From Streptomyces endophytica (lineage in GTDB: Bacteria > Actinomycetota > Actinomycetes > Streptomycetales > Streptomycetaceae), in the NCBI RefSeq assembly GCF_026153355.1, contig NZ_CP110636.1, positions 1,488,001 to 1,552,000 of the forward strand: 64,000 nucleotides of DNA, read 5' to 3'. The translations under genes were made by a program, and so were the position numbers. The notes under the pieces are model-generated. The model saw nothing but the letters and a program-made list of their open reading frames with translations, was not told the origin of the DNA and made no database searches. Shown here piece by piece: positions 49,855 to 58,868 of the stretch (its first letter is position 1; each line of letters starts with the position of its first letter).

Positions 49855-50502
49855 TCAGGCGGTGCGGCTCTCCGGGGGCGGGGCGGGCTTGCGGCGGGGC
49901 GGGAAGACCTCCCCGGGAGTGGGGATGGGGCGGTCCGGGCGGGGGGCCTTCGGCCGCGGCTCGCGCTCCGGCTGCGAGGGCCGCTTGGGTTCGGGCTCCC
50001 GCGCGGGTTCCTGGTCCCGGCCGTTGCGGGCCCCTGAGCGGCCGCCAGGCAGCGCGCGGAGCCGCACCCGTACGGATTGTTCGGCCAGTTGCTCGCAGTG
50101 GCGCAGCAGGGCGCTGCGGCGCGCGCGTTCGGCCCCGCCGGCGCAGCAGGTGCGCAGCGCGCGCAGTGCGGCGAGGTCGTCGGGGCCGGGCACGTGCCCG
50201 GCGGCCAGTGCCTCCTTCAGCTGCGCGAGGTAGCCGGCGGCGGAGCCGGGCAGGGCGTCGCGGTAGCGGGCGAGGTCGGCCAGCAGGAAGGTGCGCAGCC
50301 GGCCGCCTTCGCGGACCGCCTCGTCGACCGCCTCGGCCAGCCGGAGGTATTCCTGGATGTCCCGGTCGCGCTCCGGCCCGGGGGTCCCGGGCGGGGCGGC
50401 GGAGGACGTCGTCGTCAGGGCATGGGCGAGGGCGCGACGGAGCACACGCAACTCATCGGCGCTGAACGCCATGCCGCCGCGGGTTCCGTTTGGCATTGGC
50501 AT
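49855..50502 (-). CDS. Conserved actinobacterial protein of unknown function
   Basis: 215 residues from ATG 50502; a second ATG at 50472 (MAFSADELRVLRRALAHAL) is the alternative. TAAAGT lies seven bases before 50502 without a Shine-Dalgarno, favouring a leaderless start there. The N-terminal ~145 residues are helical (RDIQEYLRLAEAVDEAVREGGRLRTFLLADLARYRDALPGSAAGYLAQLKEAL...CCAGGAERARRSALLRHCEQLAEQSVRVRLRALP). The rest is Pro/Arg/Glu-rich and probably disordered. No catalytic motif is seen. It is separated from coaX by ~150 bp and may be its own unit. Confidence 0.7.
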   Translation of the reverse strand: MPMPNGTRGGMAFSADELRVLRRALAHALTTTSSAAPPGTPGPERDRDIQEYLRLAEAVDEAVREGGRLRTFLLADLARYRDALPGSAAGYLAQLKEALAAGHVPGPDDLAALRALRTCCAGGAERARRSALLRHCEQLAEQSVRVRLRALPGGRSGARNGRDQEPAREPEPKRPSQPEREPRPKAPRPDRPIPTPGEVFPPRRKPAPPPESRTA

Positions 50503-50650
50503 ATGGCGACTTTACGACCGATTCCGACAAAACCGGCTTAATTCGTGAATGGTGGCGCGGCAGAACCCGACAGAACCGGTACGGCGGGCGCGGGCGGCCG
50601 CCACCCGCGCCGGGCCACCGGCTCCTGGGGTCTGTCCGATGGGGCAGGCC

Positions 50651-51448
50651 CTAGGACCGGGCGACGTTCCGCTCGTAGACCAGGCGCAGTCCGATGAGGG
50701 TGAGCCAGGGCTCGTGCGCGTCGATCACCGAGGATTCGCCGAGGACCATGGGCGCGAGGCCGCCGGTGGCGATCACGGTCACCTCGTCGGGGTCGTCGGC
50801 CAGCTCCCGCGCCATCCGGTGGACCACGCCGTCGACCTGGCCGGCGAAGCCGTAGAGGATGCCGGACTGCATCGCCTCGACGGTGTTCTTGCCGATCACG
50901 CTGCGCGGCCGGGCCAGTTCGATCTTGCGGAGCTGGGCGCCCTTGACGCCCAGCGCGTCCACGGAGATCTCGATGCCCGGCGCGATGACCCCGCCGACGT
51001 ATTCGCCGCGCGCGCTGACCGCGTCGAACGTGGTGGCCGTGCCGAAGTCGACGACCACCGCGGGGCCGCCGTAGAGCTCCACCGCGGCCAGGGCGTTGAT
51101 GATGCGGTCGGCGCCGACCTCCTTGGGGTTGTCCATGAGGATCGGCACGCCCGTCTTGACGCCCGGCTCGACCAGGACGGCGGGCACGTCGCCGTAGTAG
51201 CGGCGGGTGACCTCGCGCAGTTCGTGGAGGACCGAGGGCACCGTGGAGCAGATGGCGATGCCCTCGATGCCGTCGCCCAGGTCGTCGCCGAGCAGCGGGT
51301 GCATGCCCATCAGGCCCTGCAGCAGCACGGCGAGTTCGTCGGCGGTGCGGCGGGCGTCGGTGGAGATCCGCCAGTGCTCGACGATCTCCTCACCGTCGAA
51401 GAGCCCGAGGACGGTGTGGGTGTTGCCCACGTCAATGGTCAGCAGCAT
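50651..51448 (-). CDS. coaX: Type III pantothenate kinase
   Basis: 265 residues from ATG 51448. It phosphorylates pantothenate, the first step of CoA synthesis. The ASKHA phosphate loop MLLTIDVGNTHTVLGLFDG, the second motif VGADRIINALAAVELYG, VVVDFGTATTFDAVS and GGVIAPGIEISVDALGVKGAQL, and the adenosine-site TVIATGGLAPMV are all present. The start is 5 bp from the nadC stop, so the genes form an operon. CoaX needs a monovalent cation and is not inhibited by CoA. Confidence 0.96.
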   Translation of the reverse strand: MLLTIDVGNTHTVLGLFDGEEIVEHWRISTDARRTADELAVLLQGLMGMHPLLGDDLGDGIEGIAICSTVPSVLHELREVTRRYYGDVPAVLVEPGVKTGVPILMDNPKEVGADRIINALAAVELYGGPAVVVDFGTATTFDAVSARGEYVGGVIAPGIEISVDALGVKGAQLRKIELARPRSVIGKNTVEAMQSGILYGFAGQVDGVVHRMARELADDPDEVTVIATGGLAPMVLGESSVIDAHEPWLTLIGLRLVYERNVARS

Positions 51449-51453
51449 GGCGG

Positions 51454-52539
51454 TCAGCGGTCCTCACGCGGCTCGGCGTCCCGGGAGCCGGCCTCCTCGC
51501 CGTCGTCGTCGTGACCGCCGTCCTCCTCGCGCAGGTCCAGGCCGATGTCGAGGACCGGCGAGGAGTGCGTGAGCGCGCCCACGGCCAGGTAGTCGACGCC
51601 GGTCTCGGCGTAGGAGCGGGCGTTGGCGAGGGTGAGCCGGCCGGAGGACTCCAGCATCGCGCGGCCCGCGACCAGCTCGACGGCCTCCTTGGTCTGCTCC
51701 GGGGTGAAGTTGTCCAGCAGGATCAGGTCGGCGCCCTCGGCGAGGATCGGCGGGATCTGGTCGATCCGGTCGACCTCCACCTCGATCGGCACACCGGGGA
51801 ACTCGGTGCGGACGGCGGTGAACGCCTCGGCCACCCCGCCCGCCGCGACGACGTGGTTGTCCTTGATCAGCGCGGCGTCCGACAGCGACATCCGGTGGTT
51901 GACGCCGCCGCCGCAGCGCACCGCGAACTTCTCCAGGGCGCGCAGTCCCGGCGTCGTCTTACGGGTGTCGCGGACCTTGGTCTTCGTCCCCTCGAGGACG
52001 TCCGCCCAGGCGCGGGTGGTGGTCGCGATACCGGACAGCCGGCCCAGGATGTTGAGCGCGCTGCGCTCGGCGGTGAGCAGGTCGCGGGTGCGGGTGGTGA
52101 CGCTCAGCAGCTTGGTGCCGGCCTCGACGCGGTCGCCGTCCTCGACGTGCCGCTCGACCGCGAACTCGTCGGTGCACACGATGGACAGCACCGCCTCGGC
52201 GATCCGCAGACCGGCGACCGTGCCGGCCTCGCGGGCGGTGAAGTCGCCGGTGGCGACGGCGTCCTCGGGGACGGTGGCCACGGTCGTGACGTCCACACCC
52301 TGGTCGAGGTCCTCCTCGATGGCGAGGTGCGCGAGGTCCTCGACCTGTACCGGGTCGAGCCCGGCGGCCACCAGGAGCGCGGCCAGATCGGGGTCGAGCC
52401 CGCAGGTCAGCGGGTCGAGTTCGTACGAGGCGTCGTCACCGCCACCACAGCCGCAGGCGTCGCCGCAGCCACCGGTGGGGGTGCCGCCGCTGGGCCCGCC
52501 GATCTGGAGGAGGGGGAGGTCGTCGGGGGTGCTGCTCAC
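51454..52539 (-). CDS. nadC: Nicotinate-nucleotide pyrophosphorylase (carboxylating)
   Basis: 361 residues from ATG 52539. It converts quinolinate and PRPP to nicotinate mononucleotide. Motifs are EEDLDQGVDVTTVATVPEDAVATGDF, RSALNILGRLSGIATTTRAW, VRDTRKTTPGLRALEKFAVRCGGGVNHRMSLSDAALIKDNHV and IEVEVDRIDQIPPILAEGADLILLDNF. The N-terminus carries ~45 extra residues with a Cys/Gly cluster (GGCGDACGCGGGDD), and the C-terminus has an acidic tail (REEDGGHDDDGEEAGSRD). It lies between nadB and coaX. Confidence 0.96.
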   Translation of the reverse strand: MSSTPDDLPLLQIGGPSGGTPTGGCGDACGCGGGDDASYELDPLTCGLDPDLAALLVAAGLDPVQVEDLAHLAIEEDLDQGVDVTTVATVPEDAVATGDFTAREAGTVAGLRIAEAVLSIVCTDEFAVERHVEDGDRVEAGTKLLSVTTRTRDLLTAERSALNILGRLSGIATTTRAWADVLEGTKTKVRDTRKTTPGLRALEKFAVRCGGGVNHRMSLSDAALIKDNHVVAAGGVAEAFTAVRTEFPGVPIEVEVDRIDQIPPILAEGADLILLDNFTPEQTKEAVELVAGRAMLESSGRLTLANARSYAETGVDYLAVGALTHSSPVLDIGLDLREEDGGHDDDGEEAGSRDAEPREDR

Positions 52540-52602
52540 GGGATGGGCTCCGTCTTCGGGATGGGGTGGTCGGTGGGGGTCTTCGGGCGGGGGCCCGGCG
52601 GG

Positions 52603-54377
52603 CTACGGGAGGGCCGGCGGGAAGCCGGCGTCCTCGGTCGTACGGATGGTCAGCGCGCGGTCCGCGTCCAGGGTGATGCGGAAGTGCCGGCGCCAGGAGG
52701 CATCGTCGCGGTCGGGGTGGTCCTCGCGCCAATGGCAGCCGCGGGTCTCCTCGCGGCGCCGGGCGGCGGCGACCAGCACCCGGGCGACGCACAGCAGGTT
52801 GGTGGCCTCCCAGGCCTCCACACCGGGCTCGGGGGCCTTCTGCGCGGCCTCCGGGGCGCCGGCCTCCTGGGCGGCCGCCTCGGTGGCCTCCCGGTGGATG
52901 CGGTCGAGTTCGGCGGCGGCACGGGCGAGGCTCTCGGCGCTGCGCAGCACGCCGGCGCCGGCGGTCATGATCCGCTGGACGGCCGTGCGCGTCTCGGGCG
53001 CCAGCAGCGGGAGGGTCGTCCGGGGCGCGGCCGGCGCCCCGCCGGCCACCGGGGCGGGGCCGTCCGCGGAGCGCGGCGCGAGGCCGCCCCCGACGATGTC
53101 GGCGGCGATCCGCTCGGCGAAGACCAGGCCCTCCAGAAGGGAGTTGGAGGCGAGCCGGTTGGCTCCGTGGACGCCCGTGCAGGCGACCTCACCGCAGGCG
53201 TAGAGGCCGGGCACCGTGGTGCGGCCGTGCAGGTCGGTGCGGACGCCGCCGGAGGCGTAGTGCGCCGCCGGGGCGACCGGTATCGGTTCGGTGACCGGGT
53301 CGATGCCGTGGCTGCGGCAGGCGGCCAGGATGGTCGGGAAACGGCTCTCCCACATCGGGGCGCCGAAGTGTCGGCCGTCCAAGTACATGTGCGCGACGCC
53401 CTGTTCGAGCGACCGGCGCAGGATCGCCTTGGCGACGATGTCCCGCGGCGCCAGTTCGGCGAGCTCGTGCTGTCCGGCCATGAAGCGGACGCCGTCGGCG
53501 TCGACGAGATGCGCGCCCTCGCCCCGTACGGCCTCGGAGATCAGCGGCTGCTGGCCCTCCGCGTCCGGGCCCAGATACAGGACGGTGGGGTGGAACTGCA
53601 CGAATTCGAGGTCGGACACCTCGGCGCCGGCGCGCAGCGCGAGGGCGACGCCGTCGCCGGTGGACACGGCCGGGTTGGTGGTGGCGGAGAAGACCTGCCC
53701 CATGCCCCCGGTGGCGAGGACCACGGCCGGGGCGTGCACGGCTCCCACACCGTCGTGTTGGCCCTCCCCCATGACGTGCAGGGTGACGCCGGAGGTGCGG
53801 CCGGCCTCGTCCGTGAGGAGGTCCAGGACGAGGGCGTTCTCGATGGTGCGCAGTCCGGCGGCGCGGACCGCCTCGACCAGGGCGCGGGAGATCTCCGCTC
53901 CGGTGGCGTCGCCGCCGGCGTGCGCTATCCGGCGCCGGTGGTGGCCGCCCTCACGGGTGAGCGCTATCTCGTCGCCGCCCGGGGTGGTGTCGAAGCGGGC
54001 GCCGGCCGCGATCAGCCGGTGGACGGCGTCCGGCCCTCGGTCACCAGGAGGCGTACGGCCGCCTCGTCGCAGAGTCCGGCGCCCGCGACGAGGGTGTCGT
54101 CCAGGTGCTGCTCGGGGGTGTCGCCCTCCCCCAGGGCCGCGGCGATACCGCCCTGCGCCCAACGGGTGGAGCCGTCGTCGAGGCGTGCCTTGGTGACCAC
54201 GACGGTCCGCCGGCCGGCCGCGGCACAGCGCAGGGCGGCGGTCAGCCCGGCCACACCGGACCCCACGACGACGACGTCGGCCTCGATGGCCCAGCCGGGG
54301 GCGGGGGCCTTCAGACGTATGCCGGTGCCGGGTACGGGGCCGGGGCCGGTGGCTGTTCCGGTGGCGGGCGCGGTCAT
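52603..54377 (-). CDS. nadB: L-aspartate oxidase; one apparent frameshift
   Basis: ATG 54377 overlaps the panC stop by 4 bp (ATGA), so the genes are translationally coupled. NadB oxidises aspartate to iminoaspartate. The FAD site is [22 protein letters not shown], then [27 protein letters not shown]. The frame breaks at CCC 54034-54036; with one base added [21 protein letters not shown] is continuous. Conserved later parts: [26 protein letters not shown]-equivalent [67 protein letters not shown]. nadA is not in the window. The break looks like a sequence error because everything else is conserved. Confidence 0.94.
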
Positions 54378-55525
54378 CGGGTCGCTCCGAGGGGGCCGGG
54401 GGGTGGGGTGGGTGGTGCGGCGGTCGCGGGGGCGGACCGCTCGCGGGCGGCGGGTGCGGGGGCCGGAGCTTCCTGGTGCCCGGTCGCCGCGTCGTCGCGG
54501 TACCCGGAAGCGGCGCCGGAGGCCGGCGACTCCGCGCCGAAGGTGAGGCGGAGGTTGTCGATGAGGCGCGTGGTGCCGACCTTGGCGGCCACCGCCAGGA
54601 TCGCCTCCCCCACGTACGCGTCGGAGATCTCCGTGAAGTCGGACGGGTCGACCAGCGCCAGGTAGTCGAGCACCAGGGGCGGGTCGAGCCGTGCGGCGTC
54701 CTCCAGGACGGCGCGGGCGGCGGCGCGCGCGACGGACGGCGCGTGCCGGGGGACCGCGGCGGCGTACGCGACGGCGTGCGCGTCGGCGGCCGCCCGGTCC
54801 TCCCCGAGGGCGGCCAGCGCAGCCGAACGGTCCTGGGCGGCGTGGGCCGTGCAGGCGGCCCGGGCGCGCAGCGCCTCCTCGGCGGTGAGCCGGTCGCGGG
54901 CCGCGAACAGGGCCGCGGACAGCGTCAGCGCGGTGCGCCGCTCCGGGGCGGACAGATAGCGGTTGCGGCTGGAGAGGGCGAGACCGTCGTCCTCGCGCAC
55001 CGTGGGGACGCCGATGATCTCGACGGGGAAGTTGAGGTCGGCGGCCATGCGGGTGATGACGGCGAGCTGCTGGGCGTCCTTCTGCCCGAAGAACGCGAGG
55101 TCGGGCGCGGTCAGGTGGAGCAGCTTGGCGACGACGGTCAGCACGCCGTCGAAGTGGCCGGGCCGGCTGGCCCCCTCCAGGCGCGTCCCCATGGGCCCGG
55201 CGGTGATCCGGACCTGCGGTTCGCCGCCCGGATAGACCTCGTCGACGGACGGCGCGAAGACGGCGTCCGCACCGGCCGCCAGGGCCAGCTCGACGTCCGC
55301 TTCCAGGGTGCGCGGGTAGCGGTCCAGGTCCTCGCCGGCCCCGAACTGCAGGGGATTGACGAAGACCGTGACGACGACCTGGCCCTGCGCTCCGGCCCGG
55401 CGGCGGGCGGCGCGGACGAGGGTCGCATGGCCCTCGTGCAGCGCCCCCATGGTCATGACGACGGCCCGCGCGCCACTACGGCGGGGCAGGTCACGGAGCG
55501 CGGCGGCGGTGTGGAGCAGGGTCAT
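54374..55525 (-). CDS. panC: Pantothenate synthetase
   Basis: 383 residues from ATG 55525. It joins pantoate and beta-alanine using ATP. The HxGH nucleotide motif is [20 protein letters not shown], with [51 protein letters not shown] and the KMSKS-like [11 protein letters not shown]. The C-terminal ~60 residues beyond the enzyme core ([27 protein letters not shown]...) are low-complexity. It is the second gene of the operon, 21 bp after the Rossmann/DUF2520 gene. Confidence 0.96.
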   Translation of the reverse strand: MTLLHTAAALRDLPRRSGARAVVMTMGALHEGHATLVRAARRRAGAQGQVVVTVFVNPLQFGAGEDLDRYPRTLEADVELALAAGADAVFAPSVDEVYPGGEPQVRITAGPMGTRLEGASRPGHFDGVLTVVAKLLHLTAPDLAFFGQKDAQQLAVITRMAADLNFPVEIIGVPTVREDDGLALSSRNRYLSAPERRTALTLSAALFAARDRLTAEEALRARAACTAHAAQDRSAALAALGEDRAAADAHAVAYAAAVPRHAPSVARAAARAVLEDAARLDPPLVLDYLALVDPSDFTEISDAYVGEAILAVAAKVGTTRLIDNLRLTFGAESPASGAASGYRDDAATGHQEAPAPAPAARERSAPATAAPPTPPPGPLGATR

Positions 55526-55546
55526 CGCTCGTCTCCCTCGGGGCCG

Positions 55547-56578
55547 TTACCAAAGGCATCGGGACCGTGGCCGTCGTGGTGGGGGTTGTCCTTGTCGGGG
55601 CGTCGTTGTCGGGGGCGTCCTGGCCGGGGTTGTCCGGTCCTGGGCCGCTCGCGCCGGGGCGGTGGTGGTGTCGGGGGCGGAACCGGCGAGCACGCCGAGG
55701 AGGTCCTCGGCCAGCTCCGGCTTCAGCAGCCCGTGGGCCAGCGCCCGGTCCGCGGTCGCCCGGGCCATCGCGAGGTATCCGGCGACGTTCTGGGGAGCGT
55801 GCCGGCGCAGTTCGGCGACGTGGGCGGCGACGGTGCCCGCGTCACCGCGCGCGCACCGGGCCGGTCAGTGCGGCGTCGCCGGACCGCAGCGCGTTGTCGA
55901 GGGCGGCGCCGAGCAGCGGGCCCAGCATCCGGTCCGGGGCCTGCACGCCCACGTCACGCAGCAGCTCCAGCGACTGGGCAACCAGGGTGACCAGGTGGTT
56001 CGCGCCGATGGCCAGCGCCGCGTGGTAGAGCGGACGATCTGATTCCGCGATCCATTCGGGCTCCCCGCCCATCTCGATGACCAGCGCCTCCGCGGCCATC
56101 CGGAGCTCCTCGGGCGCGGTCACCCGAACGAGCAGCCCGCCAACCGCTGGACGTCCACGGAGGTGCCGGTGAACGTCATCGCGGGGTGCAGCGCGAGCGG
56201 CAGCGCCCCGGCCCGGGTGGCCGGGTCCAGCACGGCCGTTCCGAAGCGCCCGGAGGTGTGCACCAGCAGCTGCCCCGGCCGTACGGCGCCGGTCTCCGCG
56301 AGGCCGCTCACCAGGCCCGCGAGGGCGTCGTCGGGGACGGTCAGCAGGACCAGCTCGGCGCGGGCGAGCACCTCGGCCGGGGTGACCAGCGGGACGTCCG
56401 GCAGCAGCTCGGCGGCCCGCCGGACGGAGGCGTCGGAGACCCCCGAGACGGCGACCGGGCGATGCCCGGCGAGCTGCAGGGACGCGGCCAGTGCGGGGCC
56501 GACCCGGCCGGCGCCGACGACCCCGACGGTCAGCCGGGCGGGGCGGTCCTGGGCCTCGGTGGGCGGATGTGCGTTCAC
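55547..56578 (-). CDS. Rossmann-like/DUF2520 protein, possible PanG-like ketopantoate reductase; two apparent frameshifts
   Basis: GTG 56578 with GGAAGG upstream. The NAD(P) motif is LTVGVVGAGRVGPALAASLQLAGHRPVAVSGVS, followed by ELVLLTVPDDALAGLVSGLA, GQLLVHTSGRFGTAVLDPATRAGALPLALHPAMTFTGTSVDVQRLAGCSFG. One G is missing at CCC 56123-56125 (minus-strand GGG); restoring it continues VTAPEELRMAAEALVIEMGGEPEWIAESDRPLYHAALAIGANHLVTLV. A second slip in the CG repeat 55846-55854 leads to GDAGTVAAHVAELRRHAPQNVAGYLAMARATADRALAHGLL. Proteins of this type often precede panC. I recall a PanG ketopantoate reductase with the same kind of domains, which would place it one step before PanC; that link is inference. 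Confidence 0.8.
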
Positions 56579-56945
56579 GTGGCGATGGCCTTCCGTTCCA
56601 GTCCTCAGGGGGTACCGGACGATTCCTCGCCATGCTACGCGAGTGTTTCCGGGGGACTTCAGAGCTGTGCGGAGGGTGAGACGGGGATCTCTCACCAGTG
56701 TCGTCCAGATCTCCCACCAGAGTTATCCACAGAGTTTTCCACAGGGCTCGCGGGCTGTGCGCGGCTGCGCCATGATCGGTCCCGACGGCAACCCACCGCA
56801 CGGGCGAAACGGCACGCGAGGGGGGGTGGGCGCAGGCCGAGGGCGGGCTCAGGCTCACGAAGGAGCAGGGGGACGAGGGAAATGGCGGGGATGAGGGGGA
56901 TCACGGGGATGAGGGGGATGACGGGGATGAGGGGATGAGGGAATC
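56579..56945. other. Divergent region between the pantothenate operon and the aldolase-like gene
   Basis: 367 bp. An AT-richer stretch at 56690-56745 (gagttatccacagagttttccacagggctc) is the probable operon promoter area and contains two TTATCCACA/TTTTCCACA DnaA-box-like 9-mers by chance or design. From 56875 to 56940 there are about five copies of ggggatgagggggatnacg (unit 9-18 bp). No gene is supported. Confidence 0.5.
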
Positions 56946-58335
56946 ATGAAGGGCAGCGAGACGGGCTTCGGCGCGGGTGTCGGTGAGAGTGCCGGCGTGC
57001 GCGACGGTGAAGGTGGCGGCGAGGGTGCCGCAGCGGGCGTCGGTGAAGGCAATGCCCAGGGCGTTGCCGACGGCCCGGCATCCGCGGGGACGGAAGCGAG
57101 GGGGAGCAGCACGGCCACGGCGCGAGCAAGGCAGCCGGGAGCGGCGGCTCCCGGGATGCGCGGCGGATCGCCGCCCTGCGCCGGGTGAAGCGGTCGCTCG
57201 CGCCGGCCCGCGGCCCGAGACGGTCCGCGAGCGGCTGGACCGCCTGGTGGCCGACGCCCCCACCGCCTACGACCTGGACAACCTCACCGATGTCTACGCC
57301 GACGACGACGGCATAGTCGGCGCGCTGGAACGCCGCACCGCCGAGGCGCTCGGCACGGAGGCCGCCGCCTTCTTCCCGACCGGCACGATGGCGCAGCAGG
57401 TGGCACTGCGCTGCTGGGCGGGGCGTACGGGGAACGCGACGGTCGCCGGCCATCCGCTCTCCCACCTCGAGATGCACGAACGGGACGCGTACGCGGTGGT
57501 CAGCGGGCTGCGGATGGTCCATCCGACCCGCGCGCCCCGACTGCCGACCGCCGAGGAGATCTACGGCCTGCAGGAGCCGTTCGGAACCCTGGCCCTCGAA
57601 CTCCCGCTGCGCGACGCCGGTTTCGTCCTGCCCGAATGGGACGAGCTGACCGCGGTGGTGGCGGCCGCGCGGGACCGGGATGCGGTGGTGCACTTCGACG
57701 GTGCCCGGCTGTGGGAGTGCGGCCCGCACTTCGGCCGCACCCTCCCCGAGATCGCCGCACTCGCGGACAGCGTCTACGTCTCGTACTACAAGTCGCTGGA
57801 CGGCATATCGGGCGCCGCGCTCGCCGGCTCCGAGGACTTCGTCGCCGAGGCACGTGCCTGGCGCCACCGCTACGGCGGCCAGCTGTTCCAGCAGTGGCCC
57901 GCCGCACTGGCCGCCCTCGCGGGCCTGGACCGCGAACTCCCCCGGCTGCCGGAGTACGTCGCCCACGCCAAGGTCGTCGCGCAGGCGCTGCGCGAGGGCC
58001 TGACGGCGGCCGGCGTGCCCTGGTTCAGGGTCAATCCGGAGGTGCCGCACACCCATCAGTTCCAGGTGTGGCTGCCGCACCCGTCGAAGGTCCTGGACGA
58101 GGCCGTCATTCGGCAGGCGGAGGAGAGCAGGACGGCGCTGTTCCGCGGCTGGTTCGAACGAGGCCTGACCGAACCGCCGGGAGTGGCCCTGACCGAGGTC
58201 ACCATCGCCGCGCCCGCCCTGGACTGGACACCGCAGGACGTCCGTACGGCAGTTGCGGAGTTCGTGCGGTACGTGGACGAGGTGCGGGCGGAGGTGGGAG
58301 CGGGGGCAAGGACGGGGGCGGGGGCGGGGGCTTAA
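56946..58335 (+). CDS. Threonine aldolase-like PLP enzyme (beta-eliminating lyase family); N-terminus frameshifted
   Basis: The clear part runs from ~57215 (ETVRERLDRLVADAPTAYDLDNLTDVYADDDGIVGALERRTAEALGTEAAAFFPTGTMAQQVALRCWAGRTGN). PLP-fold marks are HPLSHLEMHERDAYAVVSGL, VVHFDGARLWECGPHFG and the Schiff-base Lys in DSVYVSYYKSLDGISGAALAG. This is the low-specificity L-threonine aldolase family, cleaving threonine to glycine and acetaldehyde, or a relative. Upstream, SRDARRIAALRRVKRSLA lies in a second frame and the ATG at 56946 (MKGSETGFGAGVGE) in a third, so two one-base losses in G/C runs are likely before 57215. The start is therefore uncertain. The 3' end is a GAGARTGAGAGA low-complexity tail. 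Confidence 0.75.
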
Positions 58336-58454
58336 CGGGCCTTTGTCGAGGGGGTGGGGTGGGTGGGGTGGGGGGGAGGCCCCCGGGGGAGGCGGGAGGG
58401 AGAGGCCGGGGGAGCCCCCCAAGGCCCGTCCCTCGCACCCCTCGCCCCGCCCCC

Positions 58455-58769
58455 TTACCCCACCCCGCCTCCCGCCCCCTCCACTCCCCCACGCCGGCCC
58501 CCCCCGGCACTTGGAGTTCTCCGCCCGACGCTCGCGGCGTTCCGCCCGGCACTCGCGGCGTTCCGCCCGGCACTCGCGGCGTCCCGCCCGGCGCCCCGGC
58601 CCGCACCCCGCTCCGCGCCCGAGGTTCCCCATGCCGCCCTCCGGAGGCGTCGCCACCAGCGGATTTCGCGCACGGTGCGCACGGTGTGGGCGCCGGGGAG
58701 GGGCGGGGTGGTCTCGCCTCGTCGGGCGGCTCGGTAGGCGTCGAGAAGGTGCTGCTGGTTCACGTTCAT
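58455..58769 (-). CDS. Small protein (104 aa) with conserved N-terminus and repeat-coded tail, divergent from an ArsR gene
   Basis: ATG 58769 gives MNVNQQHLLDAYRAARRGETTPPLPGAHTVRTVREIRWWRRLRRAA, which I recall as a conserved small-protein start in Streptomyces (QQxLLDxYRAAxRGExxPPxPG). The second half (AGRDAASAGRNAASAGRNAASVGR) is coded by a 21-bp tandem repeat at 58510-58590, which may have replaced or extended the native C-terminus. The gene is divergent from the ArsR/DUF5937 gene, with an inverted repeat between them. The function is unknown. Confidence 0.6.
   Translation of the reverse strand: MNVNQQHLLDAYRAARRGETTPPLPGAHTVRTVREIRWWRRLRRAAWGTSGAERGAGRGAGRDAASAGRNAASAGRNAASVGRRTPSAGGGRRGGVEGAGGGVG
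58510..58590. repeat. 21-bp tandem repeats in the 3' half of the small gene
   Basis: actcgcggcgttccgcccggc occurs three to four times in a row, in frame on the minus strand. The flanking 58336-58454 is a G-rich then C-rich low-complexity stretch with no other gene. Confidence 0.85.
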
Positions 58770-58806
58770 GCCGCCACTCTGGAGCGGACGGTCCGCCCGT
58801 GGCGCA

Positions 58807-58831
58807 TCGATTGACGGGAGCCGTCAATCGA
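58807..58831. promoter_or_regulatory. Inverted repeat, candidate ArsR/DUF5937 operator
   Basis: Perfect 11-bp arms TCGATTGACGG (58807-58817) and CCGTCAATCGA (58821-58831) around GAG, centred between the divergent small gene (start 58769) and the regulator (start 58869). Confidence 0.7.
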
Positions 58832-58868
58832 CGACCGTGCAGGTCGCGGGCTCGCGCATGATGGGCAC

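Noticed and set aside
51511..54546. A ~1000-codon open frame on the plus strand antisense to nadC and nadB
   Set aside because: Its translation is Gly/Arg/Asp-rich low complexity, typical of the shadow frame of GC-rich genes; the minus-strand nadC and nadB products are fully conserved.
56690..56745. DnaA-box-like TTATCCACA sequences taken as a replication origin
   Set aside because: Only two 9-mers are present, there is no dnaA-dnaN context, and the stretch fits the operon's promoter region.
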